Assembly: GCA_003427395.1 (NCBI GenBank)
Contig: BFEA01000001.1
Coordinates: 284,764 to 326,762 of the forward strand
Reading direction: 5' to 3'
Origin: Chara braunii
Lineage: Eukaryota; Streptophyta; Charophyceae; Charales; Characeae
DNA: 41,999 bases
This document shows positions 30,079-38,370 of the stretch, piece after piece. The stretch's first letter is position 1; every line of letters starts with the position of its first letter. The notes beneath the pieces are model-generated. The model had not been told where the DNA came from and made no database searches. It worked only from the letters and a program-made list of their open reading frames with translations. The translations under genes were made by a program, and so were the position numbers.

Positions 30079-31071
30079 CTAACATATTTGGGTAACCATT
30101 GGACACGCTAGCAAGCAGTGTTCCAGTGTTGCCTTGGCCGGCGGCGTTGCCCTGCCACAGTCGGAGCAGATGGGGGACAACAGTCCTTTCTGTTCCAGGT
30201 CCGTTCTAGATACCAGCGTGTCAGGGGTGGGGAGACAGCGGTGCAATATCTGCCATTGCACGGATCTGAGATTAGTTGGCATGACCTTGAAATATTTGGA
30301 CCGTGACAACCTTTGGGTCAGTTGCACATCCAAAGGTGAGTCTCGTTCCCGCCTTTTGGACACGATTTGGTAAAGGAGCAGGGCTGGGCATGAGGCTCCA
30401 TAGGCCCCTTTTACCGTATACCCCCAGAAAGGCATGGGTTTGTGGCCTGAGCATTCCCATTCGTTCGGGTCGAACGACAATCTTGCCACCGGCATGTTCG
30501 ATTCATACACGTGGAATCCTTTGTCGGTGTCCCCCACTACCCTCACTTGCATCAGCCCTCCCCAATTCTCTATGACATCCAGGTCTTCGTTCCGGATGAG
30601 TTTAGACAATCGGGCATCTGGGAGTTGGGGTCGAAAGGCCTCCAATGTGCACTGACCCTCCTCAATTATGTGTACCCTATATATGACGGGAGGCCAAAAC
30701 TGGTCTGCGAAGCTGGCCACCCAGTCATTTTGTTGGACTGAGGGGCCCTCTTTGAGGGCAGGGCGCCATGACAGTGGGATGGTTTCCCTCAACTGGCAGG
30801 CCTTAGCCTCCACCGACTTGGCATATTTTAGTCTTCTCTGTAACTGGTTTGCGGTGACCCAGTCCGCATTTATTGGGTCCCAGAGGTCCCCTACAGTGAA
30901 AATACCTTTCTTTGCCCAAGTGAGCCAGGGCGAGTTGGTAGTAAGGGTGAAGGGATTGCCATCACCATTGAGGATGTAGGGGTTGCCGAACAGGGGCTGC
31001 CTCCATACGTTGTGCCATCTATTTGGGGGTCTCCTCAACTTCGGACCCCTTTTCCTCCACAGTTTGAGCAT
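30079..31071 (-). pseudogene. LINE2 ORF2, thumb and zf-RVT domain
   Basis: A 330-codon frame, the longest of LINE2. It includes WLTWAKKGIFTVGDLWDPIN (a phrase typical of the region after RT in LINEs), and at its end SVQWQILHRCLPTPDTLVSR and the zinc-binding block CSDCGRATPPAKATLEHCLL ACP. The zf-RVT domain is thought to help bind element RNA or DNA. The frame itself is intact; the copy is inactive because of lesions upstream. Confidence 0.75.
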
Positions 31072-31361
31072 GTTGGGCCACAGGGGGTCGATGGGAATGT
31101 CAAGTCTGGTGGCTGTTGCCGGAGTGTCGGCCCGTGGCTGATGTGGAGGGCCAAGAATGAACCAGTGGGAGTTAGTTAGCCATCAGAAGGGATGCACTTG
31201 GGTAGAATCACCCAGTTGTGGGGCGAGATTGGTTATTTGCAGGCAGGCCAACGGGCCCCACGGGATGTCGTTGGCAATGAGTAGCTGACCGGGATCTTGA
31301 AAATCAAGGTTTCGCTTTCCCTTTCTGGATCTAATATTCCCAGTCCACCTACGACTCTAGG

Positions 31362-32119
31362 CTAGGTGAGGATATCCCAACTGACTCTACTCATGTAGCC
31401 GTGGGATTTTGCACTATTCTTCCATAGAAAGGTTATAAGAGTCATTTTCAGCCTAGAGTATTGTTGTTGTTTCAGCGAGCATACTGCTAACTTGTACCAG
31501 ATAGCCGCCAATATGGCATTGTTAATTGTTAGAGCACTACCAACCGGAGATGTATGTAATCCCTCCCATTTGGCCAGGCGGTCAGCTGCCATATTCACCA
31601 GTGTGTTCTCGTGGTCCGGTGGGGGCCCTACCGCCGTTAATCTCAACCCCAAAATTCTTATAGCCTCTTCCCGCCCGGCCCATGCAACTTGAGGTTCGGT
31701 CCTTGAGGGTGGAGCCACCATCCTTATGTTTTGGACCCCCAATTGACTATCATGTCAGCGGCCAACGAGAAGAGGTATATTACTTGAGTCACGGTTTGCT
31801 GGCTGATCGTATCGGCGCGTATGAGCACAGTAAGGTCGTCTGCAAATAGAGATGTGATCGGGATGAGGTGCTCCGGGAGCTTTGGGAGCAGTATGTTGTT
31901 GATAAGAGGGTGCGCTCTGATTATGGAGGCCAAGGTCTCCATGACAATCACAAATAGCAAGGGTGTTGTGGGGTCCCTTTGTCTAACCGATCTCTGGAGT
32001 TCGATCGGCGGTGACTGGTGTCCATTTAGCATAATGTTTGTGGAGGCGGTTTTGTGAAGGAGCTGCACCCAGCGGTCGAAGGTCGGACCAAAGTTCATTT
32101 TGATCAGACACATATCCAA
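31362..32119 (-). pseudogene. LINE2 ORF2, reverse transcriptase palm
   Basis: Frame 31724-32119 holds SVRQRDPTTPLLFVIVMETL, where active copies have RGVRQGDPLSPLLF, and the catalytic LFADDLTVLIRA (FADD). Frame 31362-31742 continues with ILGLRLT and a helical part ending TLITFLWKN. The two frames overlap by 19 bp, showing a frameshift just after the catalytic block. The catalytic aspartates are present, but QG has become QR. Confidence 0.75.
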
Positions 32120-32627
32120 GAAGTCCCAGTCACGTGGTCGTACGCCTTTTCAAAGTCAATAAATAAGATCGTTGCATGGACCTTGCACTGGCGGGCGTAT
32201 TTGATGGTCTCGTTGACCAGGAGAACATTGTTTTGGATATTCCTTTATTTGGTCCAGGTGAATCAGCATGTTCATCATTGGGAGCAGCCGGTTGGTCAAG
32301 GCCTTGGCCACCAGTTTGTAAGGGACCGAGAGGAGGGTGATTGGTCTATAGTTTCTAATGTCCTCCTTGCCCTTTTTTTACAAAGCAGTGTTTTGACCCA
32401 TTGCCCTATCATAACCCCAAATGAGCCTTCCTTTTGCACGACGGTAACGAAGTCCATAAGGTCGTCATTTAGGAAATCCAAAAAAACCACTTTCAATTCT
32501 TTGGGAAATGAGTCTATCCCTGTTTTTTTTCATCCTCCATTCCATGCAGAGCATCCCATATCACGCGAGAGGATAGGGGCTTGTCTAGTTTGCCCTTCTT
32601 TGTAGTGGTGAGGCGCGAGTGGATGAC

Positions 32628-33254
32628 TCACAGGAGTGATTTCCTTACCTGCTGGACCTCGACCTCGTCCAGACATTTTTGGGGAGTTCGAGAAGTGAAT
32701 AGGTTTTGGTAATACTCGGAGGCATAATCAGCTATGGTGTAGGCATTGGAGGCTATTGGGGCGCTTTCATTCAATGGATGTTTTAGTCTTGAGACTGTTG
32801 CTGCCCTCGTTCGGGCCTTTGCGTTGTTGAAGAATGTCTTGGCCATTGTTCCATCAGTGTGTTCTTTCTTAATCCTGACCTGAATCCTCCATGCCTGAGA
32901 TTGTTGTTCCAAATAGGCTTGGAGGTGATCTCGGGCCTCTTGCATTTTTTCGAAGGTCGGATGGTGCATCGGGTTGTCCATGAGCTGCTCGTCCCAGTTT
33001 TTAATGTCACTCATAAGCCTATCAAGGACAACCCTCCGGTCCCTCGCATGTTGGATAAAACATTTCTTGGCCCTGTCCCTCAGTTGTGACATACCTTGAT
33101 TGAACCAATCCACCCTATCTTCCGACTGCAGTTTTTGGGTCTGCCAGTAACGCCAAAATTCGTTGACCATGTCTTTGAAGCGTCGGAGTGATAGCAGGGA
33201 GGAGTTGAGATTGTAAAACTTCGGCTCCCTCTGGATATGGCCGTGGAGGGACAA
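32628..33254 (-). pseudogene. LINE2 ORF2, linker and RT N-terminus
   Basis: The frame reads SLLSLRRFKDMVNEFWRYWQ, then a coiled-coil-like stretch with many charged residues, then RIKKEHTDGTMAKTFFNNAK and ASEYYQNLFTSRTPQKCLDE. The latter resembles the YY..LF block before the RT fingers of LINEs. It begins inside the 46-bp duplication that shifted the reading frame. 32120-32627 is the decayed finger region. Confidence 0.65.
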
Positions 33255-33771
33255 CCCTAGTGTTATCCGGCTCCCTCTGGATATGGCCGTGGAGGGACAA
33301 CCCTAGTGTTATCATCCTGTGATCAAAGGACTTGCAGAGGCTGGCAGCGGCGATTTCCACAATGGTTACTAGACCCAGCAGGTCCTTTGACACAAGGGTA
33401 AGGTCAACCCTAGAGTTGGCGATGCCTCGGTCACCTCTTGCAGAAAGGCAGGTGTATGCTCTTTGTGTTGGGTGCAACAATTTGTATGCGTCTTCCAGTC
33501 CTTGGTCTGCCATTAGTTGTTTGAGCATTAGAATGTCCGGGACGAGGTTGGGCAATGAGGAGTACAGAGGTGTATTTTGTTGAGACGTCGACCTCCGATC
33601 CAAAGTCGGATCAAGCGTGGTATTAAAGTCACCTGCCATAATAATCGGGGCATCGCTCGGCAAGTGTTGGTGGAGAGTAAGCCACAGGTCCACCCTTTCA
33701 GTTGGATCGTTAGGTGCATATATATTTACCAGATAAAACTCATCTTCTTCGTATGCAACCTTAAGGCACAC
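33115..33771 (-). pseudogene. LINE2 ORF2, APE endonuclease C-terminal part
   Basis: Motifs: FYLVNIYAPNDPTERVDLW, PIIMAGDFNTTLDPTLDR (Asp/Asn of the active site), RAYTCLSARGDRGIANSRVD LTLVS, and KSFDHRMITL with the terminal Asp-His pair. After GLSLHGHIQREP the frame enters a duplicated 46-bp stretch and is lost. This part is better preserved than the N-terminus. Confidence 0.75.
33222..33313. repeat. 46-bp perfect tandem duplication
   Basis: 33222-33267 is repeated exactly as 33268-33313. Because 46 is not a multiple of three it shifts ORF2 of LINE2; both flanking frames carry the peptide SLHGHIQREP. Confidence 0.9.
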
Positions 33772-34160
33772 CCACCTCCTATGTTGATGGTCGTATTCGG
33801 CCGAAATCGGCTTGAGTCTAGAGGAAGGTGGGAGCCAGATTGCTACTCCTGCGGATCCTCTTTCTCTTGTGGGAGCTTAGTAAATTATGTATGACTAAAT
33901 AAACTTCGTTTTTGTTGTGTGCGGCAGGGTATCTTGTAAATGAGTTTTCTGGACACACAGAGTCCGACCATCTGCCAGTGATTTGATATTTGAGTATATT
34001 CCAAATGACATTTTTTTTTTCACCGATGCTTGGATGAGTCCATTTACGTTGAGCGAACGGATGTCAATGTCCGCTCGAGCCAGCTTTGTGGCCCATTGGG
34101 GCGCATTCCTGATACTGGGGAAGACCGGAGGGGATAACAAACGTTGAGCGGGTCGGGGGG
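33772..34160 (-). pseudogene. LINE2 ORF2, APE endonuclease N-terminal part
   Basis: The frame 33895-34191 contains DIDIRSLNVNGL (start of the APE domain) and RTLCVQKTHL, where the catalytic Glu of QETHL is a Lys. Another frame then gives GSAGVAIWLPPSSRLKPIS and joins the C-terminal part. The first residues of the open frame (MRETDAF) lie in LTR X sequence, so the ATG at 34191 is not the element's own start. Confidence 0.65.
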
Positions 34161-34700
34161 GAGCGTTGTCAAACGCATCGGTCTCACGCAAGGCGGGACC
34201 CTTCCGACCGCGTCACTCAGGGGTTGGTCTACTCGCGCTATACAAGGATCTTCCGCAAGCCGCTCCGACCGAGTACGCCAACCGACAGGATAAGGCCAAC
34301 GCGAGGTACAACTTGCCTCCACCTGCGGGAGTTGTCACCTCCCTTCGACTGGCTTATCCCCGCCGAGCTACCAATCCACAGTACGAAAGCTAATCAGTTG
34401 CAATTGCAGAGGTGGACCAGCCGAGGGCGTTTCTCGTACGCTTGTAGCATAGGGGGTATGAGTGGTCCCACACCTCTATTAGACCCGGACACGAACCAAC
34501 GCATTGGGGGGCTGAAGTCCCAAAGCGGGAATCGTCGTCGGTCCACTAGGATGCATCCCACTCACCACACGTTATACCATGCTTAAAACATAAAAATAAA
34601 ACACACACCACACACACACCACACACACACACACACACACGGAACGACACAAAAGCAAACAACACTCCTAGTCCCTTTAGTATTCAACCCATAACTTTCC
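34157..34700 (-). repeat. LTR family X, copy 4, inner half
   Basis: The reverse complement matches 23600-24095 (AAAGTTATGGGT, AAAGGGACTAGGAG, CATACCCCCTATGCTA, GAGAAACGCCCTCGG, GGTAGCTCGGCGGGGATA, GTTGTACCTCGC). A (CA)n array of about 45 bp interrupts it at 34599-34640. The outer half is 36840-37000, separated by about 2.1 kb of inserted DNA. Confidence 0.65.
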
Positions 34701-35392
34701 AATACGGAAACGCGCAAAACTTAGTGTAAAACCGTACGGAAGCAGAGCCTTCTCATATTCTATGTCTCCGGTTTTCGATTCAACTCGTGTTCCGTGTTGA
34801 ATTATTCAACGCGCGTTGAATTCGCGCCGAATCCCGTTTAAACGCACTTTAGACGTGAATAAACCGGGTCCGCAATTATTTTTTTCCTGGTCTAAACATA
34901 ATCCAAAAACAAAATAAAAAATATGAGGTTGTAGGTTTTTTCGAGGACTACAACCCTATATTTTTATTTTTATTTTTTATGTTCGAGTATATTTTAAAAA
35001 AAATCAAAAACATAAACATAATGAAAAAAAAAACAAAAGCAAAAATGAAATGAGTGTTTTTTTTTTTTTGTTTCACAAAGATTTTTTAAGAGCTAAAACT
35101 AAAAAATAAAAACAAATAAAAAATATAGGGTTGTGGATCTGTCAAAGATGTACAATAAATATATATATATATATACGATATATATATATGTTTTTAACTT
35201 CGTATATTAAACAAAAAATCAAAACCATAAAAACAAATAAAAAAAGGAAAAAAAGACACGCACACACACACAAACATAGACACAGAAACACAGACACACG
35301 GTCAAACAGACACACAACACACACAACCACATGAACACACACACACAGACACAGAAACACACACAAACACACATAAACACACATACACACAG

Positions 35393-35708
35393 GGTGCGCT
35401 GGGAGTATTAACGTGGGGATGAGTGGGGTAGGTGGCCTGTCTTATCAGGACAACCATTGGCTGCTGCTAGCAGCAATCACCGTGAGTCTGGTCCTTAACC
35501 CTCAATACTGGTAGGGTGATGGTCCTGAGTGTTGGTCACACCGAGGTAGGATAGTAGGGAGAGGGGGTGCGCTGGGAGTATTAATGTGGGGATGGGTGGG
35601 GTAGGTGGTCTGTCCTGTCAAGACAACCATTAGCTTCTGCTACCAGCAATCACCGCGTGTCTGGTCCTTGGCCTCTGCAACACCCTGGGCTTTCAAAAAA
35701 AAAAAAAG
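35393..35708 (+). repeat. Dimeric SINE-like repeat with poly-A tail
   Basis: GGTGCGCTGGGAGTATTAA begins units at 35393 and 35566 (period 173 bp). The units share GTGGGGATG.GTGGGGTAGG, ACAACCATT and CAGCAATCACCG. The second unit ends in TTTC and a run of 13 A. Dimeric organisation with a poly-A end is SINE-like, though no Pol III boxes are apparent. Confidence 0.5.
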
Positions 35709-35777
35709 GATCTTTTGCTAGAACGTGGAATAATACGTCGGCATATGTTTTGTCTTTTGTGCATGTGGTAAGTAGAG

Positions 35778-35960
35778 GCCCACGACGTGTCTGCTTTCAA
35801 ATGTTAAGGTTTGGAACCTTTCTGAATTTTCATTGGTCTGCTGCTGCTTGGGCTTTTGAGTCATGACTTTTCGATTTTGGCATATGATTTCGACTGTGGA
35901 CTGTAACTCCTGCCACTAGGACACGAATCTGCCCTTTACTCGTGGGATGTGACTCTTCAA
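35778..35960 (+). repeat. Ancient partial copy of segments A/B
   Basis: It shares TCA.AATGT.AAGGT.TGG, ATTTTCATTGG, TGCTGCTG.TTG.GCCT-like and the TGTGACT-rich tail with 1868-2020 and 18585-18740, at clearly lower identity than A versus B. Confidence 0.55.
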
Positions 35961-36839
35961 TATGACTTTGCATTATGAAAGGTGATTTTTGCCCCTAAGA
36001 TGTGACTGTTTGCTGGGTGTCTGTCGGACTGGACTGCTAAGGTACCCGACGATGACCTTTCTGAAATTAACTAACTCGGCCCTTTCTTGGTCAGGGCCTC
36101 TGACCCAGAAACCTGAATTTGGGGTCTGAATCGTGGAAGGTCTTTCAGCATGTGGTGAGTAGAGACCCTTAAGGCCACTGCACGTATTCCTAAGAAAAGA
36201 AAAACGAAAAAAAAACAAAATAAAAATGAAAAAATAAAAGAAAAACAAGAAAACAAAGGAAAAACGAGAAACAAAAGAAAAACGAGAAAACAGAGAATTA
36301 GTGACCCATAACTATGATGTACAGAGTGCCACGAATCTTAATTCGAATCTAGACTATATATTCTCGGTCCACATAGGTAGATTACAAGTCTAATGTCCAT
36401 CTCTGCTTCACGAGGGGTCCTTGCTAATCCGTAGGGGCCCTTCGGAAATGAGATTGGATGAATAGATTGGAGCATTTGTATTAAAAAAAAAAAAAAAAAA
36501 AAAGGACATGCACTCATATGCACATACATGTGCTCAAAGTGTTGGGGGATGGGGTGACCCCAACTTTTTTCCCTCTTGCAGTTTGATTTTCAGGAGCGAG
36601 GGGCACTTTTCGCCACCCCACCCTGTTAATAAAGGTCAAAATTTTTTTTTTTTTTCTTCTTGTTTTTAGTGTTTGGGCGCGTAGGGCCACATGCCTGAGG
36701 CCCAACGCACCCATCCCATTTTTTTGGATTCAACGGGGGACCCCCGTTTTTCCGTTAAACGGGATTCAATGGGGCCCCTAGAGCGATTCAACGGGGTTCA
36801 ACGGAATTTAACGGCCCCCGTTGCTCGTTGTTCGGACAC

Positions 36840-37000
36840 ACAACTCATATTGAATTGCAATGCAAGCATACGCAAGCGGTCACAATGATGACGCACTATG
36901 AAGTAACTATAATCACGCAGTCCTCGCTAATCTGGAGGGTCGCCTTCGAAACTCAAGTGTCGGCTGATACGCGCCTTGAGGAGTTAATCTCTCGAGGATG
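36840..37000 (-). repeat. LTR family X, copy 4, outer half
   Basis: The reverse complement aligns with 23390-23515: CTCAAGGCGCGTATCAGCC, GACACTTGAGTTTCGAAGG, GTGCGTCATCATTGTGACC, GCTTGCGTAT. The shared part may run on to the left of 23390, which is obscured there by the assembly artefact. Confidence 0.6.
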
Positions 37001-37012
37001 GACAACGACCCA

Positions 37013-37111
37013 GTGTGGTTGAGAACCACACGCTCTTCTGCACTCTGCGGAGAGTGGGTGGTACACAGGTTCATACCTGTGGTGGCAGTTGTCTCTTACC
37101 GCCCTGGAGAC
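37013..37111. repeat. Train of four perfect hairpins
   Basis: GTGTGGTT-GAG-AACCACAC (37013-37031), CACTCT-GCGG-AGAGTG (37041-37056), CACAGGT-TCAT-ACCTGTG (37064-37081) and GTCTC-11 nt-GAGAC (37091-37111) follow one another at 9-10 nt spacing. Adjacent to the outer end of LTR X copy 4. No gene explains them. Confidence 0.7.
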
Positions 37112-37189
37112 CAGCTCCATCATCCAAGGTCTGAAGAGAACTGAAAGGGTTTGACTTTGACGGTTGCCATGGACTCTAAGGTCCAACTA

Positions 37190-37980
37190 TAATAATTCTA
37201 AATATGAAAAAGTAAAAGAGGATCTCCCTTTTCACTCAAAACAATAATTTGTTTAACCCTTACGCACGATCGCGATAGGTCGCACGAACACTCAATGCAT
37301 ATATATGTACATATATAATCAAGGTCATTAATAAAGGACGATCACTTTTCACAGTCACAGTGAGACTCCTCTCAGTCATATATGTATGTTATTGCAGACA
37401 GTCACATCTAGAGTCCGAACCACAAACCATACATGCAATCACATCAAAATTTTACCAAAAGTCCACACACTACACGGGGTCAACTTCAACCATTCTCTGC
37501 GCTCATACCCCTTGCTTTAGCCACACAAACCTCTACCTTAGCGCACCCTTCCAACAATAAAGTACTGAGTACCTTTGTTAAATGATCATTCAATAAAGTC
37601 CGGGTAAAAATACAACGAAACAATTCAAACCACAGGGCTAAAACCTTTAGGTTGAGTGACAAAAGTGGACTGAAGTTGAACCGTAAACCGACGAATCGGG
37701 AACCGACCTATTATCAGTGATAACAAAAGATGATCCTCATGAGATCAAGCTGAATCTAGCACAAATCTTGAATCAAATCAATCAAGAGGACCTGTAACAC
37801 AAGACAGACCGATTCTCGAGACCAGACTATCAGCGTATGACGGATGAACATCCATAACATATTCTCACTCAAGGTTTTCCTGCAAACTAAGTCTAAGCCT
37901 ACCTCTAAGCCAGTGTCCAAAGCAAGGTAGACCTATGAGCAACTTTACCAGAATCGCCACCTATTAAAATATAGTCTAAC
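37190..37980. other. AT-rich DNA, no gene; related to 12391-13489
   Basis: No coding frame is supported. It shares the GACCTATTATCAGTGATAAC block (about 37706-37728) with 12921-12944 and leads into a tandem array, as that region does. Confidence 0.4.
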
Positions 37981-37984
37981 GCCT

Positions 37985-38369
37985 CTAAAGTAAGAAAATT
38001 TTGGCAACGCTTCCCGTAGGAAAAATGTTTTTTTAGAATTTATATTAGCTCCAATATGATAACTGAAATCATCTCTAACTTTCGAAAGTCAAATTCTGTT
38101 TAACTCCCTGAATTATAAAAAATTTGGGCAGCATCTCCTTTAGAGAAGTGGACTTTCCAGATTTATACTAAGTCAGATATGAACTCAACATAAGACTTGA
38201 GTTTATGTCAGGACAAAATTTAACCAACTCCTTCGATTTGTAGAAATTTTGACAGCGCTTCCCATTGAGAAAGTAGCTTTCCAAAATTTATACAGTGCTA
38301 AGTTCAGACCCTGAAATAACATTGACTTTCCAAAGTTAAATTTTGCTTAACTCTCTGAATTAGTAAAAA
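37985..38369. repeat. ~122-bp tandem repeat, about three units
   Basis: AAATTTTGGCA.CG/ATCTCC-like starts recur at about 37993, 38116, 38241 and 38363, each followed by GAGAAGT/AGAAAGTA..CTTTCCA.ATTTATAC. The fourth unit is cut after TTTGGACAAC by the Gypsy sequence. Confidence 0.65.
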
Positions 38370-38370
38370 T

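Larger units (their letters stand above)
28690..34160 (-). mobile_element. LINE2: second, unrelated L1-type LINE, minus strand
   Basis: A run of 26 or so T at 28691-28716 is the poly-A tail on the minus strand. 28717-29628 is the 3' UTR; 29629-34160 is a decayed ORF2 with APE, RT and a zf-RVT type C-terminus. ORF1 is missing: the element begins inside the N-terminal part of ORF2, at the edge of LTR X. Its sequence differs strongly from LINE1, so the two are separate families lying tail to tail. Confidence 0.8.
34701..36839. other. Nested insertions inside LTR X copy 4; no gene
   Basis: It contains AT-rich DNA with an (AT)n block (35158-35190), (CA)n at 35255-35392, a dimeric repeat with poly-A (35393-35708), an old copy of part of segments A/B (35778-35960), A-rich DNA (36180-36295), poly-A at 36482-36502, poly-T at 36638-36654 and short repeats of ATTCAACGGGG (36727-36810). 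No coding sequence can be supported. Confidence 0.5.
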
